64,000 bases of DNA from Trichoplax sp. H2 (GCA_003344405.1 NOWV01000135.1:62001-126000); one strand, 5' to 3'; shown: positions 38,621-53,200, numbered from the stretch's first letter. Made by a program: numbers and translations. Notes: a model not told the origin generated them from the sequence alone.

Positions 38621-38710
38621 AACTATGGAATGGATCAGTCAGTGAGAAAGCAACACGTACCAAGTGAAAACGACGACAAACCACTTCAAATTACTTGGGA
38701 GCGTCAACCA
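37386..38710 (+). repeat. ~295-bp tandem array, about 5 copies
   Basis: Each unit contains GGCTGTTGTATG, CTCCGTACAGTACAGCAG, CAACTATGGAATGGATCAGT, GAGAAAGCAACACGTACCA, GACGACAAACCACTTCAAAT, CAACGCTTGACAGTGGCTAG and CCACGGTAAAATAGT. The GGCTGTTGTATG core is near 37386, 37684, 37989, 38280 and 38563, giving periods of 284-305 bp. The last three copies are nearly identical; the first is clearly diverged. Confidence 0.9.
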
Positions 38711-39990
38711 ATGGTTCGAGGAAACAGAGGGGAGAAAAAAAAAAAAATGCCCAAAGAAGGCGCGGTTGGACTGCCTCACAATCCGACAGTCATCAAGATT
38801 TCTCCTAATAGTAATGATTCTCATGCTGAAAGTATGCCTTGAAAGCTTAATTTTGCAGAATGCTATTGCCGCTCACTTATTGACTCTTTTTATTCAAGTG
38901 ACTAGCGTGACTGGATGTTGGAGAGTAATTGAGTTTATATATATATATATACACATCACTTTTAAATACGATCACACACACTTTGTTAGACGGTTTAATA
39001 TAGGGATGCAATACAGTTACACAATGGCTAGGCAGCAAGATGATCACCAATATTGTATAGGCCAGTGATCGATCTCGTCCACAGTTTTAATGGCGAATAC
39101 AACATGGAGGGACATTTTCTTGTTACCGAAATCACACGCTATGACTACCACTACAGTAATCTCCTTTCGAACGCTCCATTGGATAAATGAAAGCTTCAAC
39201 TAGCGATCCCATAATCTACTTTCTAACCCCTCCATTCGATAAATCAAAGCTTGAGCGAACGATCCAATCGTTTTCATCTTGGACAGCGGTAGTTTGGGGA
39301 TCATGATAGAATACGATAGAAATCTCAATATTTGGACACTTGAAATACATGGAGGATAATCTCCACTTGAATGTCGATACCACCAACAAGAATGATACTA
39401 TCCCATCCATATCCCTAATATAGCAATGGAAAGGAGTTCATTTCTCGATCATAGTGCTATTGCATTCACTGAAGAAGCCATGCTTCCAATAGCATTTCAT
39501 ACAAATACAAAACAATCTTTAACGTAGTAGTACACAACATGTTAGAACACACGATGAGAGTAGTTGATCGAAGACCGGATGTCAAAATTGTTATCACTAT
39601 AACACCTTTGATTGCTTGCGACTGATCTTTCTTTCCATCCTTACTAACCTAAAATCATATCACGTAGGTCAATTTACCTCCCTGCAGTTCAAGAAGTACG
39701 AGATGCTTTTCTAAATGATGGCTTTATACCTACAATACACAATAACCTGTAGCTTAAAAGACAGATCATTGCTATAGTACTACAGCTAATAGATGTGACA
39801 ATTTTAAACGAAGATACAGCATCTTGTTTAGATAACCTAATATTCTGGCAATTTGGACATCACCGTGATTGATATCTTGACCGTAATAACTACTGCCATC
39901 TTGAAAACGATCGTCAGTGAATGATCAATAATCTTGCCTCCTTCTTCTATTCATATAGGAAATATCGCAGAAATACAGGCATGCTTACAA

Positions 39991-42900
39991 ATGATACGGA
40001 TTGAACGAATGAGGGTAAGTCAATTATTCACAGAAATTTTTCTGAATTTTTTCCTCCCTTCTTCCGAACTTGAATGAAGCTCTCTACCTTACTGATTAAG
40101 TTGTAAAATGTCAAGCAATGATATAAAGAGTTTGCGTATAAACGACTCTTCCTACTCTAACCTATATTTAAAAGAAGCAATGGATTGTGAATCCAACGTG
40201 ATAAAATGATTCGCTGGAGCATCGTTGTCATCAAAACAACGTACTGTAATGACCGGGTATATTTCAATGCTTCATTTCATATCCATCAATGCAGTTTTAA
40301 CATATTATTAATCAAGATTTGGATAGCAATGTTGTTATTGTTATCATAATACTTGCCCTTCCTGCCATACTTTATTCTAATTTGTCCAAATCACACACGA
40401 CTTTCTTGACGCCTTCCATAGAAAAGTAAGTCGATGAAAAGGAACTTTTTTTATCTAGTCTCGCAGCCAGGCTACTTTACCTAAATGCCTAATGATCAAA
40501 CACATCCCAACTTAATCACTTCCTGCCACGGTCCATCAGCTCATTTAATCAGTTGTTATAGATAGCAAAGATAAAAAAGCGTGGAAGCCAAAATCCACTA
40601 TGCACTTATTTGTTGTCATCGTTTGGACATACTCCCTTCTTAATTAGAGTAAATAAACAAATGATTCAATATCTAGACTTGTATGTTAATTCGTCATTTT
40701 TTTGGATCGGTATTTTCATTCCCCTGGAATCGACACAATACTCACTTGACTGGCGATCATCTTCACTTCCAACTTACTCAAACTATTGCTTTGCTTGTTG
40801 GAGAAGCAAAATTGTAATGCTGCTAATAATAATACCAATAGCGAAAATGGTGGTACTTCTTCTACTCAAAACTTGGGCTTGCCTGATGAATACGCTAAAT
40901 TTTTTTCAAGTAAGCTGGCACTTGTAGTTGGTCATTTGGTATACTTGTAAAACAAATTACCAGGCATTTTTTTCCTGTTTCATCGATATAAAAACAAATT
41001 AGTGATTATTAATTATACTGTATATTTTATTCTTGCTTCCTCTGATATCTTAAAAATATCTTATCAGTTGAATAGGATACCATCTATTAATAAATAGAAT
41101 TAGCAAGACTTACACATTATCGAAGAAGAGTATCTTTTTGCAAACAGTTCATTTATCTATCCAGCTTAACGCCTAATAAACTACTGTAGTGAACGCGTAC
41201 AATTGTACAGTTTACACCATCGAGGAATGGCATCATTTTCATGCTGTTGTTCGTCCTGTACAGTAACTCTATAACTACTACTGTAAAATCTAAATCCAAT
41301 TCTCAACGGCATTTGCAACTTGATATAGTCATTGTGAATTCGCTTAAACAATTGCTAATAGAGTTTCTATCACAATTTTTAGCATTGACTTACGTAATTT
41401 CACGACTTAGACCAAAATTGATTTTATTTTACTCCTTGGTATGATAAAGCTAAGAAGGAATAGTACCATTATAAAAATAATCATTTCATGTTTTTTCTTG
41501 ATTAACTGAAGGAGACTGCGATGGGACCGGTTCGCCAATTTGTCAGGATCCCAAGGTAACTTCTAAATTCAGCCGTAACGACAAATATTAATTTCAATTC
41601 AATTCTTTCAAATGGATGCCATATCAGTACTTCGCATGGTATCGACAGTAGTGCGTGTAAATAAATATCCGACATCATGCAATCCTCCAATTAATTGATT
41701 CACCTTCTTTAGTCATTTATCATCAAATTAACTTCCATCACCCACCACCATATACTGTATTTATTATTCTTAATTAGTGCTAAAACCTGACCAAGATATG
41801 ATTAACCTTATCTTGATATAATATATGATTATACAGCATATAAACCTTTGTCATTTTTGTACTATTTTTATAGGGAATCTTGGAACTGTTAGGAGGTATG
41901 ACCGTTTACAACAATATTAACTTTCAAAGTGAATAATTTCTTTAGCAAAAATATCGTGTTATCAAAATACTTAATCAGCAAGTGATCACGATGATTACTT
42001 GCGAGTTTCTTACTGTTTATAACACTTGATTAAATCAGCAATGAAAGATATTTCACAACATTTATCTGTTACAGCCACAAGCAGCAAAAGCTTTTCACAC
42101 TATGAAGATATCAAGGATATAGACAAAATTGAGATGTAAGAGTTGAAATTTTTAACTTTTTCACACCATCATAATTATAACCTGTGAAATCAACATCAAA
42201 CCCTAACAGCCTCAAAAAAGGGCATAATAGCACTAAATCTCTGCGGGATAGGGAGGTAAAGTCAGCTGGAAGAAAATGTTTACATGTTGAGCTGGTACTT
42301 AAGCTAATTATTATATATTGTATTATATTCCAAACGAACAGTATCAAAGAAAGACCACAAAAAAGGAAAGAATGGATGCAATTACTGTAAGATTTACGTT
42401 TTATCTCAACACGATCCTTTGAAAGTTTTGAAGATAATGTAAATATCATCTATTTCAATGCTATTGATTAGGATGCTAAACAACAAGCAGAACGGCAACT
42501 TAATATTAGAAGTGATACAGTGAAAAAAGTAAGAGATATTCTGTAGAGTTTAGCCTTACAGCTCATCAGGCATAGAATATTTAGTTACCTTACGATAGGC
42601 TACAGCTCCTTGGTTGTCGACTTTGTTAAACTTTGCAATTATAGAGCTATATGTATTGTCAATAGATATGATATCACCAAAAGATATGTTTTAGTATTGA
42701 CTTCAATGCCTGTTATAAGTATATCCTCGTATAATAAACTTTTAAATCATAGCAAGTCACCAAGAAAGCTAAACCTGTTGTCCCTGTTGCAAAAGTAAGA
42801 AAGATATTTGTAATTGAACATTTTATATTATATTTTTTTAATGCTTGTAAACAGTTTGGATTAAATGATGACAAAGGATTAATCCTATTTCCTTACGTTT

Positions 42901-45900
42901 ATTACATCCAAACTAGCCTAAACCGAAAACTAAGAAACAACTTAAAGCTGAACAAAAAAGGCGTGAAAAGGTAAAAATCCTATGACTGTTAATTTAGATA
43001 GGTTATGGACTTGCTAACGATATCTATTATTCTATATTTATACTTAGGAAATGGCTGAAATAGCCAATAAATTAGAGGAAAAACAAAAAATCGATGAAGA
43101 AAAGGCTAAAGTAAAAAAGCAGGTAATGATTTTTATCAATAATGTACATTTTAAATCTATCAATCAATGCAAATTTTGATTACGCTTGCTCCAATTTGCA
43201 TCTACGGCTATCAAATAGCGAGAAGAAGAAAAGCAAAAATTATTAATGGAACAAGAAAAGTTGCAAAAGAAAAAATCTACGACAGCAAAACGATCAGAAA
43301 TAGAAGAAAAGTCAAACATGTAACTGTCAAACCATGTGTTTTTGTCCACATTTAAAATAAGGACATTAATAACTAGATATTATTTTAGGTTGATAAATGG
43401 CATTCTTTATGCCAATAGAAGTAACATGTACTTTCTTAACTTTTATTAGGGAAGATGCAGAAGATACAACTATCAGGTTTCCGTCAATATTTAATTGCAT
43501 GCTGCTGTGTACATTGTTTTACATGCACTCAATTTGTCCTCTCGATGTGCATATGCTTACGTTATTCCTTTTAATAACAGTGAAAATAAAGCAGCAGCAG
43601 TATTAACTTTGGAACAAAATAGTAAAAGAAATACTAAATCAAATGATTACACTAAACCAAATAACGAAAGTAATACTGATAAGGAACCATGCAAAGAAGT
43701 ATGCATCAGTCATTTTATTTTTACTTAATTAGTTAATAAAAAATCGACTAAAACTTCTTTCAATTCTCTAGGAGGTTGATCAGTTACTAGCTAACGGAAA
43801 TGGTATGTCAAGTTTTACGATATCATATTTACCTGAAAAACTTGTGTTATCTATATTATATTTACGATTGTTGAATTTTACAGATATAAATGAAGATGAA
43901 AATAAACCTTCGGTAAAACAATGGCTAATATAAAATACCCATTTACATGTTTATTTATTAAGCCTATTTATATTTCTTTCTTAGACATCACATTTATATA
44001 AAGATCCGCGAAATAAAAAAATCCCCTCTCAACGATATCAAGCAAATAATTCCACCCAAACAAGTAAGAATCTCATAAATGTCTTTAATTAGATATTACG
44101 TATTACTATATATAGCATTACATACTGTAAATTTGAGTAACTTGATTTTTTTTAGTGCTCATAATTGAGCAATAACGTTGTATAATTTTCTTTGCCTTAG
44201 CTACGACGAAAAAGAAGACAAATTACAGAAATAATTATGATAACACAGCTTATAGAAATAATGAAGGCCGTAACGAAAGGTACTACTACAACGATGAAAC
44301 AGCTAATACGAATTGGAATGATGAAAGACAAGATAAAACTAAAAATTATAATACTAGCAATCTAAGAGATAAAGGGCATAACACGGTTATGACCTCAAAG
44401 AATAATAATGACCTTAGAGGAAGAAGGGTGACACAGGGCTTTAACAATTACTGTGGTAGCGAAGACAAAAGCGTTAATAAAGTAAAAGGTGACAGGAAGA
44501 GCAATCCTCAGTTAACACATTCGATAAGAAGTGGGGATAATTACCCTTCACCTACTGAAAATTATAACGATCGGGTTGGAAGTAGTGATAAAAATACGAA
44601 AACTATCTATAGTAACCATCCTGTGAATCCGTATGTGAAAGGGCATCCAGAAAGAACCACAAAAGTTGAATGTGATAACAATGAAACTGATGTTGACGGA
44701 TGGATGGTGGCTTCCTCAAAGAAAAAAGTGAGGCAACTATAAACTGTGTTGAGGATTTGGCTATTCTTTCCTAATATTTAATATTACGTTATTTTTAGGG
44801 CTATAAAACTTCTCAGCCAAGTCAATTAGCTAATGTTGATAGTCAACAGTTGAAAACATTAATTGATATGGGATTCAAGGTAGAATATCATTTTATTACT
44901 ATTTTTTACAAAAAAAATTTAAATTTATTACAAAATCACTCGCAAGCAGCTACATTATACATATGATCCCAACAAAATTGGTGTTTTAATGTTGATTAAG
45001 ATTTAATCTTTATATTTGTAGAGGGAGAATGCTAATGAGGCTTTAAAATTAAATCATATGGATGTAGAAGCATCAGTAGGTAAATGAGAATACTCCTAAT
45101 GACAATATTAAGTGATCCTATGTAGCTAACAAAATTTTACGTAGTAATTAATCTACTGCTTAATAATTTTTAGCCTATCTGCTATCAAGAAACTATAAGG
45201 ATGATAAGGAAACAGCCAGTAGCACACGTGAAGATCTTTCCTCATCTCCCACAGCCTTTGCTACGGAGATGCAGACAGAAGTAAATAATAAAGGACATGA
45301 GCCTGTCAACGTAATATCAACAGATGACGAATCGGGAATGATTACTGAGCGCCAAGAAAGCAGTGATGCAGCAGAAAATAGTAAATACGTTGGTGTTGAT
45401 CCTTTAGAAGAATTAAGTAGATCTTCTGTTGATAGTTCAGCAAACGACTATGCAAATATATCGAACACGTCATCGCCTCAAATTGCGACGATCGTATCTA
45501 AACAACCTTTGAGACAGGTGCCAGTACAACAACCACAAGGACTTGTTCCTCCAGAAATATTAGCTTTATCACAAGGAGTACTGCAATTACAAAATATGCG
45601 ACAGATTATATTACAACAGATCACCCAGCAGCAATCTGGAAAGGCAACATTAACTCAACAATCACAATTACATAATTTAGTTATTGAAATACAAAGACGG
45701 CAATATACAATTATGCAATGGCAAATATCAAATCAAATACCATCGCCAATAATTCCACAAGAAAATCAGACAGGAAGTTTATTGCCTAATACAACTATGG
45801 ATATGCATTTACATGAACCAGTAACGCGAGATGTATCATTAAATAACTACGCACCTAATACTAATTCTACCACTAGAAGAGATATTAGTATTAATAGTTC

Positions 45901-47894
45901 TGACAACGAACAATCGCAGCAATTCTATTCAAATTCAAAAACCGAATCTCGAAATTTTAGCCATGGTGTTGACGATTATCAAAACGTTCAAAAACTAAAA
46001 GATAATACTTCATCAACCTATCTCTCAAGTCATGATCCAAATTCTCAGGATACCAACGTATTTAACTTACCGAATATAAATAATTTATCAGGCTCAAGAC
46101 CAAACCATAGCAACACAATGAATAGACGAGAAGAAAAAAACGCGTTATATTCACCATTAAATAGTAATGCAAATAATAATAGTAGTAATAATAATAATAA
46201 TAATAATAATTATAATAATACAATACGTAGTCCAGCTATGGAAACTCGAATAGGAGGCTCTTCTCATCCAGAGAAATTGCCAACAAAATCGACTCGAACG
46301 TTGGATGTAAATGATATTCCAGATAATAATATTATGGACTCGTCAGAGGGATGGTATAAAGACTTATCGAACAATGTAAACTGGACACAAACGCCACCTT
46401 TCGATGATGACAATACCAATGCAACAACAGCAACGGCCCAAAAAATGGCATCCATATTGGCTAAAGGCGAAATCCGCCCATTTGAACCTGGTACTCCTTG
46501 GAAGCCTATTAATGAAGTTACGGAAGAATATTTTAACGCTGATATTCATACAATTAATGAAAGAACTTCAAATAATAATCTGGAATATTCTTTGAGTGAC
46601 CAACGAATGCCTATGCAAAGTATTCAAAATGATATTAAAACTTCAACAATTGATAATTTGCAGCCAGGGTTGCATTCATGGATTGAAAATACGCGAACTA
46701 CTGACAGTGACAACAACAACAACAAAATTGCTTCATTACCACCTGGTTTATCATCTGCCGCAAATCCGTTATCTTCCCATATGAGTTCAAATCAAATTGC
46801 TGCAACTACAAATACTTCTGTAAAAAGCAAGGCCCAAGAATGGTCGAGTTTTCCAGCTGTGTCTAATCTAATGTTTTCTCATAACTTGAATAACTTAAGT
46901 TCTAATGAGAAAGATTTAGAAAATATATGGTCAAATGCTGAAGAATCGATGTTCCCCAATGATTCTAATGTTAAATTCGGTATTACTAATAATGATAATA
47001 AAAGTAAAACACAATCAGGTTGGCCATCAAGTATCACGCAAGAGTCTAGTTTTACTAAAGAATCTGTAGTTAATATTGAAAATAATAATCTCTCAAGTTG
47101 GCCGTTAGATGCTTCGCAACCATCTAATTTCTCTAGTGATTTAAATATTAAACCTAACAAAAGTAGTAGCAATAGCATCAAAAGCCAATCTGGTTGGCCT
47201 TTAGAAAATGAAAATCTATCATCAGAATTCATTTCCAAACCGAATGTTATGCCATCGTTATCGATTCTTATAAAGGGATTTAGTTCACAGGTAAGCTGCT
47301 ATCTTTGTAAATTTGTAATATAATATATTATGGCTATCAAAATGTTAAGTTTGCTATACGATCATACTGTATAACTAATAATACACAAATAATCATCATG
47401 TACAGGTTGATGAGAACTTACTCCAAGCGCTCTGCTTACAACATGGTAGAATCACCGAATTCGTATTTGACCCTCGAAAGCGGGCAGTATTCGTTAGCTA
47501 CAGTAGCGTAGACGAGGCTGTAAGAGCTCAATCCAGATTGAACAATTGTAAGATTATGGATTCAACATTGGAAGCATCATTTCCACTAACTAAGATTCCA
47601 GCATCAAATGAACCAATAACGCCAACAGAAAGTGGGCATTCATTACAATGGAACCACTCATCAAGTGCGAATAATAATCCTCCTGAATTAAGTAGCTCTA
47701 CGAATTCAACTATGGCTATAAATAGCAATTATCGTGTTCTAAATCCTAATGGTAGCAGTCTTTTTCCCAATACAAGAAAGGAGGCGTGGTCGCATACGCA
47801 TAGTAAGCCAGTTAGGACAGTTGATGACACAAAGATATTTACTCCAAGCTCATTCTTGCAAGGCAGCCCATTTTATGATCAGCAACAATATTAA
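39991..47894 (+). CDS. TNRC6: GW182/TNRC6-family silencing scaffold protein
   Basis: Argonaute-associated scaffold that recruits deadenylases to miRNA targets in P bodies. Exons: 39991-40014 (first, uncertain), 40804-40909, 42075-42135, 42210-42255, 42342-42386, 42472-42528, 42753-42794, 42917-42970, 43048-43122, 43219-43319, 43581-43698, 43772-43802, 43884-43912, 43985-44063, 44201-44727, 44799-44879, 45022-45079, 45174-47290, 47406-47894. Phases close, giving about 1379 residues (human TNRC6A about 1960). Seen: Lys/Glu-rich coiled coil (about residues 130-235, KLLMEQEKLQKKK); UBA (about 474-516, LKTLIDMGFKRENANEALKL); Gln-rich region; Asn tract; PFEPGTPWKPI, resembling the TNRC6 motif before the RRM; W motifs SGWPSS, SSWPLD, SGWPLE; RRM (about 1208-1285, ILIKGFSSQVDENLLQALCLQHG); Ser/Asn-rich tail. 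Few Trp residues precede the UBA, unlike vertebrates. The 5' start is the least certain part. Confidence 0.88.
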
Positions 47895-50243
47895 AATTCG
47901 AAATCAGTCATCAATTAATAATTTTATTTGAAAGACTTTTCTAATAAACCAGCTATTTTCATTTTAATTGTGAGGATTTGTAAATTTTGTCTTTAAATAC
48001 AGCCGCATCAAACTGATTAATAGCGTATTTTTAAAATTTGACCCATTAAACTGTAGTATACTGTGTAAAATATCAGCTATCATAGTACGTAACCCACATT
48101 ATGTAACTGCATTGTATAGCAGTTTCTATGTCGTGTAGAATCACTGGACAACTTAAAATATTTCAGAATTGATGCATTTGAGTGCAACTCATTAGCTTTT
48201 TTTTCAGATAAATTCATCCCTACTGGGAATATCAATTTACATTTAGTGATTTTTAATTCTACAGTATATACTTTGCTTTATACCCAAATTTAGTTATAAG
48301 ATGGATGGTGAGACTGGCAACAATTTATATGGCAATGCAATTTGGGAAGTCATCACAGCTTTAAATTTGTAACAAAAGTAGAAACTAACTTCTCCTGATC
48401 TTATATACCTTCACCTAACTTAGTGAATATAATTCACTTTATATTTCTAAATTCTTCATAGTAAGTCTTCTTTAGCAAACAATAGTTATCGATGGTCATT
48501 TCTAGTCAACTATGTCCTATTATCTGTATATCGACCAATAATGAAAGACAATTGCAAATGTAAAATATCAAAAGAAAAGATTAAGTATATCAAACGTCGG
48601 GAATTAATCTATTAATTATAATTATAAAGTATCATGCAATCCGTTAATGGATGTTTCTTATTTACGTGGCCTGTACTGCTAGATAATTTTCCTTCGTAAT
48701 TTATGACAAACGGGGCAAACAGTAGTTACCTAATTTTATAAAACCATTTTATGTTGCAATGGCAAATGACGAATACCAAATAGCGACACTAGTCTAGACT
48801 TGATCATGTATTAAGTACTCAAGTCAAACAGTCTTAGCTTAACTTGTTAATTGTAGCCTGTACCTAACTATTCAATGATCTACTAACCTAACAATAGATA
48901 ATTTAATGCTCAATAGATGCACTAAGTATTCCATAATCATAGTACCTTTGATAACATACACCATTATATTTAGTGCCTAGAAATGATTGACCTGTCATTA
49001 AATGTTAATTCATACATTGAAACTTTAACGATAGACAAATATAATACGAGAAAGCCGAAATTTTTTAGATTCTGATCGGCCAATTCTAACAGAAATATAT
49101 TGATTACAGTAATAACAGAACATCAACGTGGAGTATAAACGAACCACCCTTGAAACAACACCGGTTACTTTTATTCAATGCTACCACAAAGGAGTTATAA
49201 AACTAATCAGCACACCAAACGTCAGAGAAAAAATTGCATTATGTTAATTTTGCATAGCAGCAATGAATATACTGTACATAAGTATGCTTTAATGAACACT
49301 TATAAGTGTTATAATAAAATAGTCGATACGTACAGATATGAAAATTAATTCTAAAATAGACATACGCGATATCAAGCGTGAAGATAATCAACAACAAATT
49401 TTTGTGTGAAACCCTGTCACATCTAGTGATCATAATTACAATTATTATAAATTCTTTCTTATACATTGTGCAGTAACTCTATCCTAGTAGGCAGATGATA
49501 ACTCCATAAGACAGTTCTGCATCTTGGAATTAATACAGCACTAGCTGCAAGTAATCAAACTTGTGATTAATAAATATCTTCTAAGGTGTATCAGATAACA
49601 TTGATATAATTGTCTCTATGTCAAAATAAAAATTATCTCTGGATGAATTTAGCATGCATAATTTAAATAAGAAATCATCCATATTATACTTTAATAGTAT
49701 AAGACCTGATGATTTTGTAGTCAAGTTGACTTCTTGACAAAACACTCTAGTGATCAAGTACTTATATTCAAATCGATGATACGGCTAACTAAAATGAGCG
49801 TTATAACACTATTTTCAGCTACTCTTTAAGCTAATTCATTATTATCTTCATAAATGTCAATAGAATATTTGCATATAATTGAAATTTTTCAACGAAATGG
49901 TAAGTTAATAAAATCGATACTGAATTATTTTTCTTTGCTTATGTATAGGAGCAAAACTATGGGCTAACAATCACTACGCATCGGCTAAATACTATTTTAG
50001 GCATTGGTGCTTATAAATGTGAATTTACCCAAATAGGACAATCTTCTTATGGATAGATAGTATAACAAGACAGATCATCATTATAAAATAAATTTTCGTT
50101 TATGTCAATGATAATCATATACGACTATACCAGATCCCTATGAAAAAGTTATAAAAATTGTGCTACAATCTGAGTAGTCGTAATGTGCTATATCGCCGTA
50201 TTACCCCATAAATTTGAAAGCGTTTAATTCTTGGAATTGTGAG
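47895..50243. other. Convergent spacer between TNRC6 and TEX2
   Basis: AT-rich, about 2.3 kb, expected to hold the two 3' UTRs. No gene, tandem repeat or RNA was recognised. A 75-codon frame at 49239-49466 on the minus strand has no similarity. Confidence 0.6.
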
Positions 50244-53200
50244 TTAAGATATTGCTATTTCTGTCATTGTATTGCCCATCAATGCAATCTTATAATCTAT
50301 CATGTGAGGTAAAACGATAGTTTCCTATAAAGACATGATATCATAACAATAATTAATGTTAGACACGATACAAAATCGTTATTAGCGTAAATATTTATCG
50401 TCGTTGCTTTAAACTAACCTTAATTTCATGGCGCAATTTTTTCTCGATCCAATCTGTAATATTTGTCAATCTAACTTTACGTTCACCAAGTTTCGGTCTA
50501 ACTGACATCAATACAGTCGGATTGCCACGAAAACCGTACCTACAACAAGGTCAAATTTATTATTATCCATCGTTTAGCTTTATATCATTTTCCATAAAAT
50601 TTTTAATATCTATTTCATATTACTGTACAATTTAAAATATAAACTTGTATTGAACAACATACCGGTTATATAATAATGCATAGAGAGAGAGAGTGAGAGA
50701 GATTAAAGTAATGAAGTAATTTAATATGCAAGTATTCTACTAATACTTTTACAATCTGATCTTACATATACTTTTCAATTTTACTTCAACAAAACTAATG
50801 ACTACGTCGAACTTTAAATCAATTTTACATACCATAAACGATCCGATGGTGGAGGAGGGATATTAAGGGCTAAAATGCCAGTTACTGATTGGATCTCGAC
50901 AGCAAGAATTATTGGAATATTGGATACCCTTTCGGCAGCTTTCTGAGCTAGTCTTGAATTTGTTGCTTTTTGAACTATCTTGGATTTTCCTACTTTTTTA
51001 ATAAAGCGAGACCACCGACTATTTCCGTTGTGTTGTGAACTACCACTACTTGAGGAGCTAGATTGTTTCTCTAGAGTTGGATCATCCGCTTCATCATCAG
51101 ACGATTCAGAATCAGATTTATCTAGCCCTTGCAGTGTAAAAATTAAATCATTTTTGGATGGATCAGTTTCTTTCTTCGGATCGGTTACCTCCATTTCACC
51201 ATCTGGTTTTTGCCGTGTTATATTAAGACTAGTTTCTAGAGCTATAGTAAATGATCCATGATAGGAAACATCTAAATCGATCCATAATCCCCTTTCGTCC
51301 AGCGTAGGAGAAGAAGCACCACGAATAGCTGGTAATGAGCCACCAAGATCTAAATCAGTCACTATTAATTCTTTAATATAATTAGGTCGATTTAATTTGC
51401 TAATACGGCGCTGGATTATATTCACCATTTTATCCGACCAATACTTTTCACGCCAAAAATCAAAGAACGCCCTTCCAAGTAACGCATTTAACCACGATAC
51501 TACTGACGTTTCTACCGGATTCTTACCAGCTGCGGGTTGCTGTTGCTTACTTTTAGGCTTGTTATCCACTTGTAAAATTAATTTGGCCATATAACGCGAA
51601 TAATAAATTGCTTGCATCTCGGCGAAAGTTTTTGATCGGTTGGGTTGCACATTAGGATGGCTTGGGGGATATACTTTTGGTTCTTTATCGATTGGTAGTG
51701 TCTCTTCCTTTTTACTTTCTGTACCATATTGCAGTCGATAAAACCAATATTCCTTATCATGGCTTGTGGTTGCAAATAAATAGAAAGACCTATCCTTTTC
51801 GCTGTCGATATTTGGTGAAGGATCAACAGTAGGTAGTTGGACTTTACCACTAGCCGGTTGATATTCTAAAGGACTTTTATCAACAGCCGCAGTCGGTGCT
51901 CCTGAAAAGCTTTTCCCCTCAGCTAAAGTTATACAAATTGGGTATTTTTTACTCCATAATTTATTTTTACTTAATGTTTTTGGTATTAATTGTATCTTTG
52001 CATTGGTTATATCTAGTAATTTTTGATTCACAAAAGAGACATTCCACTTTTCAGGTTTAAAAGGTATTGTTAGATCATCACTTTGTGGCTTTGATAATCT
52101 TAGTACACTACCATCTAAACGAGCATAAATACAACGTAAATCAGTCTTGTAATGTTGATCTTGATCATATTTTCGTTTTCCGTACATCCATCCCTAAAGT
52201 TGAAAAAAAATACAGTAATTTATGTCGTCAGATAAGGCTCGTACTATTCCATGCAATGAAGTTAAAATGAACTTTTCACTTTAATAATTTATTAATATTT
52301 TCTCCTTTGAAATCATGTCGTCATTGCATATGGATGACTTAACACTATCATGATTGCTTGTCTTTTTAAAGCGAAATACTAAGCATTAAAATTTTTTTTA
52401 CGATATTAGAATATTAATACAACAACGAAAATTATGATTTCACGCGTATGGTATTTAACTCACGTTAAGCAATCAAATCTACTATCGACTAGATTTAGTT
52501 TTGCTAATTCTACTAGAAATGATTCATTTTGGATGTATTTTGAAAAATAAATTAAACGTATTACGGTACCCATTACTACTTTAATAGAACTACTGACACT
52601 GTAATTATTTCCGAAATAAGTATAGTCTATCCAGTCATATGAAAATTAATATTCAATAACGGATTATGATTGTTAATCATTCGATTGCAACTTTGTAAAT
52701 TTTTTTTTTTTTTCAATTTCTCCCTTCCTATTCTCTACACAAGTTGGTATATCGATAGATGTATGCGTATAGCCAGTCAGGCGTAGACGATGAAATATAC
52801 AGAAAAAAAAGAAAAATTAACTTACCTTAACTGTGGTTAACTGTTGTAATCGTGAAATGTAACTGTAATGAAATGGTGGTGGTCGCGGTGGAGGCCGACT
52901 TGTATCTTCAGGTGAAAATGATGGTAATGATAACCAGACAAAAAAGGATAGTAAAAAGTACATGACAAAAGCTCCTGTTAATAATCCGTGCCAAAAGGGT
53001 GATATTGGCAAAGCATAAATGCTATAGATACAAAATGATATTGCAAAGATCACTGTCGCCGATATATTGGAATGGTCGGTATTCGATATTGCCTTTGAAC
53101 GTGATTTATCCAGTAAAGTTGGTTTTTTGAATTGACCACCAAGGGATGGTGGTAAATTGGCTAGAAAGCCTGCATGGCTGGATGTAGGTAACTCAGCTTT

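Larger units (their letters stand above)
35703..39990. other. Divergent spacer between ERN1 and TNRC6
   Basis: About 4.3 kb without a supported gene. The middle (36.1-38.7 kb) is a TACTGTAC repeat island with a tandem array, listed separately. Similar frames at 37909-38160 and 38456-38842 share the same peptide because they read the tandem unit twice. The part from 38800 to 39990 is ordinary AT-rich sequence with a TA/CA microsatellite at about 38938-38956. Confidence 0.65.

Noticed and set aside
37909-38842. Two similar frames sharing the peptide MDQSVRKQHVPSENDDKPLQ
   Set aside because: They read the same tandem unit twice. The surrounding copies do not keep the frame, so there is no sign of coding selection.
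39216-39410. Minus-strand 64-codon frame upstream of TNRC6
   Set aside because: No similarity, no splice context, and nearby imperfect repeats of CCATT(G/C)GATAAAT(G/C)AAAGCTT explain its composition.
43397-43606. Plus-strand frame of 69 codons inside the TNRC6 gene
   Set aside because: It spans an intron and reads out of phase with the coding exon at 43581-43698.
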